NCBI GenBank assembly: GCA_002732675.1 | Contig: NVRR01000044.1 | Span: 1-15,192, forward strand | Direction: 5' to 3' | DNA length: 15,192 nucleotides | Origin: Sneathiella sp. | GTDB lineage: Bacteria > Pseudomonadota > Alphaproteobacteria > Sneathiellales > Sneathiellaceae | Part shown: in pieces, positions 1-6,552 of the stretch | Position numbering within the stretch: position 1 is the first letter of the stretch | Layout of the letters: every line of letters starts with the position of its first letter | Notes under the pieces: generated by a model | Told to the model about the DNA's origin: nothing | What the model saw: the letters and a program-made list of their open reading frames with translations, nothing else | Databases searched by the model: none | Position numbers and translations under genes: made by a program

Positions 1-1
1 A

Positions 2-958
2 AATGCGTCGCTGCTGCAAGGTGAAGTAAGGCTGTCGGTGTCTGCCGAAGATGAAGCCCGTATTGTTATTGACGATTTGGCTTTTGTCAGTCACTTGCGG
101 GGGCTATGTCCCAAACTTCGCAAGCGACGCGCCAATGCCGTCGGCTGGTGGAAGCCCTATCTGTTCTGGGGCGGGGGCGCCGTTGCATCTGTTGCCCTTA
201 TTCTATTTTTTATTTTGCCGTTCCTTGCAACCCAGATCGCCTTCCTTATTCCCGATGAAGTGGAGAATACGGCGGGCCTGAAAGCAAAAGAGTTCTTTAT
301 CGAGGCCATTGCCAAGCGACAGCGCAAACCCGCGGCGGCCATCATCTGTACTGGTGCGGAGGGGCAGGAGAGTTTGAATGCCCTGATCACGGCTTTGCGG
401 GCCAGCAGTGATGAGGATATTCCTTTCACCGACATAACGGTCCTGAACACGAAAGAGGTAAACGCCTTTGCCTTGCCGGGAGGGCATTTGATTGTGCTTT
501 CCGGATTGTTCGGCCTTGTCGATGATCCGAACGGCATTGCCGGTGTCCTTGCCCATGAATTAGGCCATTCGCAGCATCATCATCCCATGCAGCTGCTGGT
601 CTCAAATGCCGGAATGGCCAGTGTCTTAAGTCTGGTCCTTGGCGATGTATCGGGGGGGACATTCTTGTTGGCCATGGGACAGATGGCGATCGGGGCAAGC
701 TACAGCCGTGATATTGAGCGCGAGGCAGACGAGACAGGTGTCAGCCTTATGCAATCGGCCGGTTTTGATGTCTCGCCGATGATCCTTCTGATGGAAAAAC
801 TTCAGAAGAAAAATGGCGAAGATCAAGGGGTTTCCTCAATGCTGAGCACACATCCGGGGCAGGAGGAACGACAGGCGCGACTTGTAGCTGCGGGCAGATC
901 CGGCGGGCCTGCAATGTCCAGAGACGCGTGGACCTCGATTAAAACCATGTGCCAATAG
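2..958 (+). CDS. M48 family membrane metalloprotease (5' end outside window)
   Basis: This is a zinc metallopeptidase of the M48 (HtpX/BepA-like) group, probably acting on misfolded envelope proteins. The frame is open back to base 2 with no stop, and the residues ahead of the GTG at 38 continue smoothly, so I treat the gene as cut by the window edge rather than starting at 38. The visible order is: an N-terminal segment resembling the small domain that precedes the transmembrane helix in alphaproteobacterial M48 proteins, a strongly hydrophobic helix near bases 155-250, then the peptidase domain. The zinc motif HELGH lies at bases 554-568 and is followed by a His-rich stretch. The downstream EREADETG near base 716 supplies the expected third ligand Glu. 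The C-terminal THPGQEERQARL is also typical of the family. It converges on dinB with only 6 bases between stops. The family call is firm; the substrate is unknown. Confidence 0.88.
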   Translation, partial: NASLLQGEVRLSVSAEDEARIVIDDLAFVSHLRGLCPKLRKRRANAVGWWKPYLFWGGGAVASVALILFFILPFLATQIAFLIPDEVENTAGLKAKEFFIEAIAKRQRKPAAAIICTGAEGQESLNALITALRASSDEDIPFTDITVLNTKEVNAFALPGGHLIVLSGLFGLVDDPNGIAGVLAHELGHSQHHHPMQLLVSNAGMASVLSLVLGDVSGGTFLLAMGQMAIGASYSRDIEREADETGVSLMQSAGFDVSPMILLMEKLQKKNGEDQGVSSMLSTHPGQEERQARLVAAGRSGGPAMSRDAWTSIKTMCQ

Positions 959-964
959 CGCGTG

Positions 965-2242
965 TTATTTCTTCGCTTTCAGACTACGGCCCTTGGCGAT
1001 GGCGGCATCACCGAATTTTGCCCGCACCTTGTCCATGGCCGTTTCGACGACCTTGTCATGATCATTGCTGCCAGATAGCAAGTCGGGTTTATCGGCATCT
1101 TCAAGCAGGCCGAAGCTACTGATCCCGACGCCAATGAGACGAAAATCACGACCGGGCACGGCTTTTTCCAGCAAGGGTTTCACGTGACCGTAAAGCGTCT
1201 CGGCCAATTGTGTGGGTTGCGCCAGGGTGTGGCTGCGGGTGAGCGTTTTGAAGTCGCCGGTTTTGAGCTTCAAAGTAATTGTCTTCCCGGCTTTTTCTGA
1301 AGACTTGAGCCGCTTCGATACTTTTTCGCAAAGCGGCCAAAGCCGGGCCAGCAGAATATCCACATCACCAATATCGGTGCTAAACGTGGTTTCAGCTGAA
1401 ATGCTTTTGGCGCGCTGACCCGCCTGGACATGTCGGCTGTCCTGGCCGCGAGACAGCGAATAGAGCCGGCGACCCATGATACCGTAGCGGGCCATAAGCT
1501 CGGCTTCGCCCCGATGCTGTAGCTGACCAATAGTTGTGATGCCTTCGGACGCCAGTTTCTTATTAAGCGCTTTGCCGACACCCCAAATGTCGCTCACCGG
1601 GCGAGGGGCGAGGAAGCGAACGGCTTCTTCCCGGCCGATCACCGCAAATCCGTTAGGCTTATCAAGATCCGAGGCCAGCTTTGCCAGATATTTATTGTAA
1701 CTGAGCCCCACAGAGACGGTAATGCCGACGGTTTCTTCAATTTTCCGTGCCAGCCAGGCCAATGACTGTGCCGCCGTTCGGCGGTGCAGGGTTTCGGTGC
1801 CTGCGAGATCTAGAAACGCTTCATCTAAGGAAATAGGTTCGATATCTGGTGTAAGGTTTTTAAATAATACATGTATCTCTTTGCTAACAGCGCTGTATTT
1901 TTGCATGTTAGGGGCGATGATTGCGGCATCTGGACAAAGCCGCTTCGCCTTAAACAACGGCATAGCCGACCGGACACCGGACATCCGTGCAATATAGCAG
2001 CAGGTGCTGACGACGCTTCTGGCACCGTCATAGGCGACGATCAACGGCCTTGCGGCAATGTCAGGATTATCACGTTTTTCGACGGCGGCATAAAAGGCAT
2101 CGCAGTCAACATGGGCGAGGGTCAGTTCTAAGAGTTCGGGGTGCTTCAGAATTTTCGGAGACCGGCAGGATGGGCATCGGGACGGCGCCTTTCCTCGTGG
2201 TTCCTCAACTATGTTCAGGCAATGACGGCACAGGGCGCTCAT
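965..2242 (-). CDS. dinB: DNA polymerase IV (Y-family translesion polymerase) with N-terminal zinc ribbon
   Basis: This is an error-prone Y-family polymerase that extends past damaged template bases; the product is 425 aa. The palm signature HVDCDAFYAAVE gives metal ligand D46 and probable steric-gate Y51. SLDEAFLD gives catalytic D140-E141. The helix-hairpin-helix segment (WGVGKALNKKL) and the little-finger domain follow. The first 40 residues carry two CxxC pairs (C5/C8 and C23/C26), which look like a small zinc ribbon; E. coli DinB lacks this, and I recall it as common in alphaproteobacterial homologues. The ATG at 2242 is preceded by GGAAAGGG, a strong ribosome-binding site that overlaps the end of the ROK kinase gene 18 bases upstream, so dinB is probably the last gene of that operon. 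I see no LexA box directly upstream. No clear QxxLF clamp-binding motif is seen at the C-terminus. Confidence 0.95.
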   Translation of the reverse strand: MSALCRHCLNIVEEPRGKAPSRCPSCRSPKILKHPELLELTLAHVDCDAFYAAVEKRDNPDIAARPLIVAYDGARSVVSTCCYIARMSGVRSAMPLFKAKRLCPDAAIIAPNMQKYSAVSKEIHVLFKNLTPDIEPISLDEAFLDLAGTETLHRRTAAQSLAWLARKIEETVGITVSVGLSYNKYLAKLASDLDKPNGFAVIGREEAVRFLAPRPVSDIWGVGKALNKKLASEGITTIGQLQHRGEAELMARYGIMGRRLYSLSRGQDSRHVQAGQRAKSISAETTFSTDIGDVDILLARLWPLCEKVSKRLKSSEKAGKTITLKLKTGDFKTLTRSHTLAQPTQLAETLYGHVKPLLEKAVPGRDFRLIGVGISSFGLLEDADKPDLLSGSNDHDKVVETAMDKVRAKFGDAAIAKGRSLKAKK

Positions 2243-2260
2243 CGAATTAGGCCCTTTCCA

Positions 2261-3163
2261 TCAGCTCTGCACTGGCCACAGCCAGGCGGCGCCGCGAACC
2301 CCGGATGAATCGCCGTGCCTTGCTTTGACGAACTGTGTTTCAATGCTGTCAGAAAAGGCATATTCCTGCCAGAGCGTCGGAATATTCTGATAAAGCCGGG
2401 TGATATTGGAAAGCCCGCCGCCGACGACAATAATATCAGGATCGAGAATATTAATCACGCCCGTAAGGGCCTTGGCGAGACGATGCTCATAGACGCAGAG
2501 CGTCTTAAGGGCAGATGCGTCTCCGACGTCGGCCAGCGCGACAATCTCTTTTGGTGTCAGGCTGGCATTGCCGGCGGTGGCATGGGACTGAGACAAGCCA
2601 CTGCCCGATAATAACGTCTCGATACAGCCTTTCTTACCGCAATAGCAATCCAGACCGGGATGTTCAGTTTCTGTCGCCCAGGGAAGCGGGGTATGGCCCC
2701 ATTCTCCGGTAATGGCATTCGGCCCTTCAACGACTTTGCCGTCGATAACAATGCCGCCGCCGACACCGGTACCAAGGATAATCCCGAAGACGAGATTGCT
2801 GCCTTGCGCCGCGCCGTCGGTCGCCTCGGAAAGGACGAAGCAATTGGCATCATTGGCAAGACGGATAGGCCGCTTTAGGAGGTCTTGCAGGTCTTCCCGC
2901 AGGGGCTGCCCAATCAGCTCTGTTGTATTGGCATTTTTGATCAGTCCGCTATTGCGTGACACCGCGCCGGGAATGCCGACCCCGACAGATCCGGTGGCGC
3001 CTGCTTCGCGTTCGATGTCGAGGACGAGATCGCGGATGGCCTCTGCAATCGGGAAATAGGCGCCGCGCGGTGTTGGTATCCGGCGTCTGGCTATTTTTTC
3101 GCCGTCATCACTAAGGGCAATAGCCTCCATTTTTGTGCCGCCAAGATCAACACCGATCCGCAT
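2261..3163 (-). CDS. ROK-family sugar kinase (fructokinase / N-acetylhexosamine kinase type)
   Basis: This is a 300-aa ATP-dependent hexose kinase of the ROK family, cytosolic. Visible motifs are the N-terminal phosphate loop DLGGTK (residues 6-11), the catalytic loop NDAN (104-107, D105 as the expected base), GTGVGGG (131-137), GEWGH (153-157) and the ROK zinc site CYCGKKGC (C173, C175, C180, with H157). The frame is open further upstream to 3352, but that part lies inside the HAD gene. The start at 3163 places MRIGVDLGGTK at the N-terminus as in family members. This ATG follows the stop of the HAD gene by one base, so translation is probably coupled. There is no helix-turn-helix domain, so it is an enzyme rather than an NagC/Mlc-type repressor. 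Family members phosphorylate fructose, mannose, glucose or N-acetylglucosamine; the sequence alone does not tell which. Confidence 0.92.
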   Translation of the reverse strand: MRIGVDLGGTKMEAIALSDDGEKIARRRIPTPRGAYFPIAEAIRDLVLDIEREAGATGSVGVGIPGAVSRNSGLIKNANTTELIGQPLREDLQDLLKRPIRLANDANCFVLSEATDGAAQGSNLVFGIILGTGVGGGIVIDGKVVEGPNAITGEWGHTPLPWATETEHPGLDCYCGKKGCIETLLSGSGLSQSHATAGNASLTPKEIVALADVGDASALKTLCVYEHRLAKALTGVINILDPDIIVVGGGLSNITRLYQNIPTLWQEYAFSDSIETQFVKARHGDSSGVRGAAWLWPVQS

Positions 3164-3164
3164 A

Positions 3165-3836
3165 TCAATATTCGCCTGTTTCAATATGCTTGATGATATG
3201 GGCTTCGATATCCGGCCAGCTGTACAGTCTTGTATGGCTATCTTCCGCTTGCCCCAGCATGTCGGATAGCCGCTCGTCGGCGACATAGTGGAGACGATGA
3301 ACATGGGCCGCATGTAAATTGACGGAACTGTGATTATGGGGGATATCGTCAATGAAGAAAGACGGCGCCTTCAGGCCTTCTGTCAAATGACGGACAACTT
3401 GTCCTTTGCTACCAATATTGGCGATAAGTGGGTAGTCCATGTTTTTATCCACAAGGCCTTCGCGGCGATCTTTGGCATATTGGGGCGGTACATTGCTGAG
3501 TACGATAATCTGCGCGTGCTGACTAAGCGTCGCCAGGCTTTTCGCGGCCCCGTCAACGGCGGGAAGTGTCGCACAACATGTTTCAAAAAAATCAGACAGC
3601 AACTTACCAACGGCTTGCGGATCGATGGGCTGAAGGTCTTCCGTGCGGCGGATGTTGCCGGAGAGGGCAAAGGATGACCAGTCAAAGAATAGGTTCTGAG
3701 CGCTCAGAAATCCCTCCAGACCCACCATGAAATTAAACAGAACCTCGTCCGCGTCGGTGATAATCAACGGACGGGTCGGGTCTATGACAAGATCGGCAAG
3801 CTGCGGTAGGACGTCAGGATGAATACCATCGGTCAT
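3165..3836 (-). CDS. HAD-superfamily hydrolase, probable phosphatase
   Basis: This 223-aa protein carries all four HAD motifs. Motif I is TDADEV, with nucleophile D28 and acid/base D30. Motif II is VLSNVP, with S114. Motif III is the Lys in GSKGQ, K144. Motif IV is FFIDDIPHN, with D163-D164. Residues 33-95 between motifs I and II form a helical stretch that could be a type C1 cap. The start at 3836 has an excellent GGAGGA nine bases upstream (3846-3851), lying inside the end of the DUF3572 gene two bases away. The stop abuts the ROK kinase start. The context suggests phosphate chemistry on a sugar or sugar phosphate paired with the kinase, but that is inference from coupling only. I do not recognise a named subfamily. 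Confidence 0.85.
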   Translation of the reverse strand: MTDGIHPDVLPQLADLVIDPTRPLIITDADEVLFNFMVGLEGFLSAQNLFFDWSSFALSGNIRRTEDLQPIDPQAVGKLLSDFFETCCATLPAVDGAAKSLATLSQHAQIIVLSNVPPQYAKDRREGLVDKNMDYPLIANIGSKGQVVRHLTEGLKAPSFFIDDIPHNHSSVNLHAAHVHRLHYVADERLSDMLGQAEDSHTRLYSWPDIEAHIIKHIETGEY

Positions 3837-3838
3837 GA

Positions 3839-4141
3839 TCAGTAATCCTCCAAAAGGGCGCCGGGCAGAAACTGTCTCGCTCGGACAGGACTGGTGGCAT
3901 CGATGTTATTGTCTTTGCAAAAATCGATCAGGATATCTTCGTGATGCAACAGGAAATCCAGAATACCGGCCAGTATCTCGGATTTGTCTGCGGAATTTGA
4001 CAAATCGCCAGGGCTAATCCCTGTCTCCGTCATCAACCAGGAGAGTCTTTCTTCATCGCTCGCGATATATGCGAGGGCCTGAAGCGCTAAAATTTCCGAT
4101 AGTTCCTGATTCATTGCAATATTTCTGACAATCTTCTTCAT
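3839..4141 (-). CDS. DUF3572 family protein of unknown function
   Basis: This is a small helical, acidic, probably cytosolic protein of 100 aa. The pattern ALQALAYIASDEERLSWLMTE, then tGISPGDL, a serine/alanine helix, ILDFLLHHEDILIDF and a short tail matches the alphaproteobacterial DUF3572 family, which I recall as often lying beside divK and pleD. No catalytic motif, membrane segment or cysteine cluster is visible. Two starts are possible: the ATG at 4141 (100 aa), and an ATG at 4114 giving 91 aa that begins MNQELSE, closer to where family similarity begins. Neither has a clear Shine-Dalgarno sequence, so the start is uncertain. It is the first gene of the DUF3572–HAD–ROK–dinB cluster and is divergent from divK. 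Confidence 0.8.
   Translation of the reverse strand: MKKIVRNIAMNQELSEILALQALAYIASDEERLSWLMTETGISPGDLSNSADKSEILAGILDFLLHHEDILIDFCKDNNIDATSPVRARQFLPGALLEDY
3846..3851 (-). promoter_or_regulatory. Strong ribosome-binding site of the HAD gene
   Basis: The minus strand reads GGAGGA nine bases ahead of the ATG at 3836. It lies within the last codons of the DUF3572 gene and fixes the HAD start. Confidence 0.75.
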
Positions 4142-4287
4142 TTCGTAAGGGAAAATTAAACATATTTCGGTTTATTGAGTAGTAATGATAGTCTTATGTA
4201 ACGCAATGGGAAATCTGCATTTGCCGTCAAATGTGGTTTTTTGATTATCAGTCTTAAGGCTTTCGGCAAAAAATAGGTGAATTTGTA
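4142..4287. promoter_or_regulatory. Divergent intergenic region between DUF3572 and divK
   Basis: This AT-rich 146-base spacer must hold promoters for both transcription directions. GTAA-N7-TTAA at 4145-4159 differs from the CtrA consensus TTAA-N7-TTAA at one base. A weak sigma70-like pair for divK may be TTGCCG (4221-4226) and GATTAT (4243-4248), 16 bases apart. AGGTGA at 4275-4280 is a good ribosome-binding site for divK. No terminator or further gene is seen. Confidence 0.4.
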
Positions 4288-4680
4288 ATGACCGCCACGG
4301 AAATGAACGCAGCGAACAAGAAGACAGTCTTGATTGTCGAAGATAACGAATTAAATATGAAGCTGTTCCGCGATTTGTTGGAGGCGCATGGGTATAATAC
4401 CCTGCAGACGAAGGATGGAATGGAAGCATTGAGTTTGGCACGCGAGCATACGCCAGATTTGATTCTGATGGACATTCAGCTTCCCGAAGTGTCGGGGCTG
4501 GAAGTGACCAAATGGATAAAAGAGGATGAGATATTGAAGTCAATTCCCGTTATTGCGGTTACTGCCTTCGCGATGAAGGGGGATGAAGAAAAAATTCGGG
4601 AGGGGGGCTGTGAAGCCTATGTTGCGAAGCCCATATCCGTCGAAGGTTTCCTGAACACCGTCAAAGAATTTATAGGTTAA
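4288..4680 (+). CDS. divK: Cell-cycle response regulator DivK
   Basis: This is a single-domain CheY-like receiver of 130 aa. In Caulobacter DivK is phosphorylated by DivJ, dephosphorylated by PleC, and controls CtrA through DivL and CckA at the cell poles. The match to DivK as I know it is close along the whole length: [40 protein letters not shown] and [20 protein letters not shown]. Key receiver residues are present: the acidic pair E18-D19, phosphoacceptor D62, T92 and K114 before the cis-type proline. The N-terminus is about nine residues longer than in Caulobacter. A second ATG at 4303 would shorten it, but the AGGTGA site at 4275-4280 supports 4288. pleD follows after 4 bases, so the two are cotranscribed. 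Confidence 0.96.
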   Translation: MTATEMNAANKKTVLIVEDNELNMKLFRDLLEAHGYNTLQTKDGMEALSLAREHTPDLILMDIQLPEVSGLEVTKWIKEDEILKSIPVIAVTAFAMKGDEEKIREGGCEAYVAKPISVEGFLNTVKEFIG

Positions 4681-4684
4681 AGAC

Positions 4685-6064
4685 ATGTCAGCACGCATCC
4701 TTGTTGTTGATGACGTCATTCCGAACGTCAAGATACTCGAAGCTAAGCTCTCGGTAGAATATTATGACGTGGTGACGGCGTATAACGGCGCGGATGCGCT
4801 GGAAATCGCATTTGAAACGCCGCCGGATCTTATTTTGCTGGATGTCATGATGCCGCAGATGGATGGGTTTGAAGTCTGTCGTCGCCTCAAAAAAGACCAT
4901 CGGACGGCCCATATTCCGGTCATCATGGTTACGGCACTCAGCGAAGCAACAGACAGGGTGCAGGGGCTGGAAGCCGGTGCCGATGACTTTCTGACCAAAC
5001 CGGTAGATGATGTTGCGCTTTTCGCACGGGTTAAATCCCTGCTGCGCCTTAAAATGATGATGGATGAGTTTCGCCTTCGCGAAGAAACCAGCGCGGATCT
5101 TGGCGTCATCAATACCTCCGAAGACAACGAAGAAGCCGTTCATCGTGCGCGTATCCTTGTTATTGACGACAACGAGTTTTCGTCTCGTCAAATGAAAGAG
5201 GTCTATGCGGAAGCCTATGACATTGTCATGGAATCGGATATGGAAGAGGCACAAGTCCTTTTAGGGGGCGGTGACTTTGACCTCGCTGTTGTCAGCCTGG
5301 ATTCGGCGCAATTTGACCCCTTGCGATTATGCTCGCGGATCAGAACGGTTGAAAGCACCCGCCAACTGCCGATCCTGACTCTGGTGGACGAAGCAGACAA
5401 GGACAAGCTGATGAAAGGGCTTGAAATTGGCGTCAACGACTATGTCATGCGCCCCATTGATACCAATGAACTGATCGTTCGAACCAAAACACAGATTTTG
5501 CGCAAACAATATCAGGACCGATTGCGCCATAACTATCATCGCAGCATGGAGCTTGCGGTGACAGATGGCCTGACGGGTCTCTATAACCGGCGCTATATGA
5601 CCAACCACTTGGATACGCTGCTACAGCGCGCCAAAATGGATTACAAGCCGGTCTCTGTGCTGATTATGGATATCGACTTCTTCAAGAATGTGAATGACAC
5701 CTATGGCCATGATGTTGGCGATGACGTTATCAAAGACTTTGCCGGCCGGATCGGAATGAGTGTCCGGGGTGTCGATCTTGCCTGCCGCTACGGCGGTGAG
5801 GAGTTTGTTGTGGTGATGCCGGATACGGATTTATCCGTTGCCTCCACGGTGTCTGAGCGTCTTCGGCGTCAAGTCGCGGATAAGCCGTTCACGGATAAGA
5901 AGGAAACCTGCGAGATGGTGATCACCTGTTCCATCGGGGTGACGGTTTCGAAAGAACAGGAAGATTCGAATAGTCTGCTAAAACGGGCTGATGACGCCCT
6001 CTATGCGGCGAAAAGGGACGGGCGCAATCGCGTGGTTGTGACGTCGGCCAATGTCGCGGCCTGA
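4685..6064 (+). CDS. pleD: Response regulator / diguanylate cyclase PleD (REC-REC-GGDEF)
   Basis: This 459-aa enzyme makes cyclic di-GMP from two GTP. In Caulobacter PleD is activated by phosphorylation and drives the swarmer-to-stalked change. The first receiver (about 1-125) has D9-D10, phosphoacceptor D53 and K in the FLTKP motif. The second receiver (about 155-275) keeps the fold (RILVIDDNE, GVNDYVMRPID) but has S204 where a phosphoacceptor Asp would be, so it is an adaptor domain as in Caulobacter PleD. The GGDEF domain (about 290-455) begins TDGLTGLYNRRYM. Its active site is GGEEF at 370-374, and R361-x-x-D364 five residues ahead is the product-inhibition I-site. All catalytic features look intact. 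It lies four bases after divK, with TAGGTTA as a modest ribosome-binding site overlapping the divK stop. Confidence 0.97.
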   Translation: MSARILVVDDVIPNVKILEAKLSVEYYDVVTAYNGADALEIAFETPPDLILLDVMMPQMDGFEVCRRLKKDHRTAHIPVIMVTALSEATDRVQGLEAGADDFLTKPVDDVALFARVKSLLRLKMMMDEFRLREETSADLGVINTSEDNEEAVHRARILVIDDNEFSSRQMKEVYAEAYDIVMESDMEEAQVLLGGGDFDLAVVSLDSAQFDPLRLCSRIRTVESTRQLPILTLVDEADKDKLMKGLEIGVNDYVMRPIDTNELIVRTKTQILRKQYQDRLRHNYHRSMELAVTDGLTGLYNRRYMTNHLDTLLQRAKMDYKPVSVLIMDIDFFKNVNDTYGHDVGDDVIKDFAGRIGMSVRGVDLACRYGGEEFVVVMPDTDLSVASTVSERLRRQVADKPFTDKKETCEMVITCSIGVTVSKEQEDSNSLLKRADDALYAAKRDGRNRVVVTSANVAA

Positions 6065-6070
6065 GCAGGC

Positions 6071-6283
6071 TTAACCGCCTTGTTCTTCACCAAGGCTCAT
6101 AAGTGACGTCATCATTAGAATGAGCGGCGGTACGGATGGCGCTATGACGCCGTCTTTCGTTAAACCCCAGGCGCTTGCCAAAACACCGGAAAAGAACAGC
6201 ATAATGCTATCCGGCTAGTGCCCTAGCGCGAATCCAGCGACGAAAGAAAATAAAACGGGGACGAAAATATCGGCTTTAGCCAA
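6071..6283 (-). pseudogene. Possible broken small membrane-protein gene downstream of rpmG
   Basis: The minus-strand frame from 6283 (TTG) to the TAA at 6071 encodes about 70 hydrophobic residues, interrupted by a single TAG at 6215-6217. Before the stop it reads ADIFVPVLFSFVAGFALGH. After it come SIMLFFSGVLASAWGL and then IAPSVPPLILMMTSLMSL, ending GEEQGG. This looks like two or three membrane helices. The part after the stop has its own ATG at 6202 with a weak GGA upstream and could be a 43-aa protein. All three minus-strand frames contain a stop between 6209 and 6226, so a simple frameshift does not rescue it. It starts directly after the rpmG stop without a clear ribosome-binding site. 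I recognise no family. It could be a decayed gene, a sequencing error, or chance. Confidence 0.3.
6077..6096. terminator. Short hairpin after pleD, doubtful terminator
   Basis: GCCTTG and CAAGGC form a six-base-pair stem with an eight-base loop, starting 12 bases after the pleD stop. Neither strand has a T run behind it, so intrinsic termination is doubtful. It lies in the gap between the convergent pleD and rpmG genes. Confidence 0.25.
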
Positions 6284-6285
6284 AT

Positions 6286-6453
6286 TTATTTGATTTTGGC
6301 TTCCTTGAAATCCACGTGCTTGCGGACAACCGGATCATATTTCTTCATGACCATTTTTTCCGTCAAAGTGCGCGGGTTCTTTTTGGTCACATAGTAAAAG
6401 CCGGTGTCAGCTGTGCTTACCAGTTTGATTTTTATTGTGGTTGGCTTCGCCAT
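6286..6453 (-). CDS. rpmG: 50S ribosomal protein L33
   Basis: This is a 55-aa protein of the large ribosomal subunit near the E site. It begins [20 protein letters not shown] and continues with YVTKKNPR, the L33 signature, and ends in the basic [11 protein letters not shown]. It has no cysteine, so it is the zinc-independent form. The ATG at 6453 is preceded by TGGAG nine bases upstream. It follows the MFS gene on the same strand but has its own promoter-like sequence in the spacer, so it is probably transcribed independently, as expected for a strongly expressed ribosomal gene. The bases beyond its stop hold only a possible decayed reading frame. Confidence 0.96.
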   Translation of the reverse strand: MAKPTTIKIKLVSTADTGFYYVTKKNPRTLTEKMVMKKYDPVVRKHVDFKEAKIK

Positions 6454-6508
6454 GTCCGAAACTCCAGTGGTCTCCCGCCCTAGCAGGAATTAAATAATTG
6501 AGGCTCGG

Positions 6509-6536
6509 AAAATACGGATTTAATCACTTAAGTCAA
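6509..6536 (-). promoter_or_regulatory. Sigma70-like promoter of rpmG
   Basis: On the minus strand TTGACT (6531-6536) and TATTTT (6509-6514) are 16 bases apart and lie about 55 bases ahead of the rpmG start. The -35 matches the consensus at five of six bases and the -10 at four of six. It sits between the MFS stop and rpmG. Confidence 0.5.
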
Positions 6537-6552
6537 GCCCGACCTGTATTAT

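Noticed and set aside
3164..3352. An extended start for the ROK kinase at 3352
   Set aside because: The extra 63 residues overlap the HAD gene in another frame and do not resemble any ROK protein. The family N-terminus falls exactly at 3163.
6104..6111. The perfect palindrome TGACGTCA after pleD
   Set aside because: An eight-base palindrome is expected by chance at this scale and it is isolated, with no second copy or promoter element nearby.
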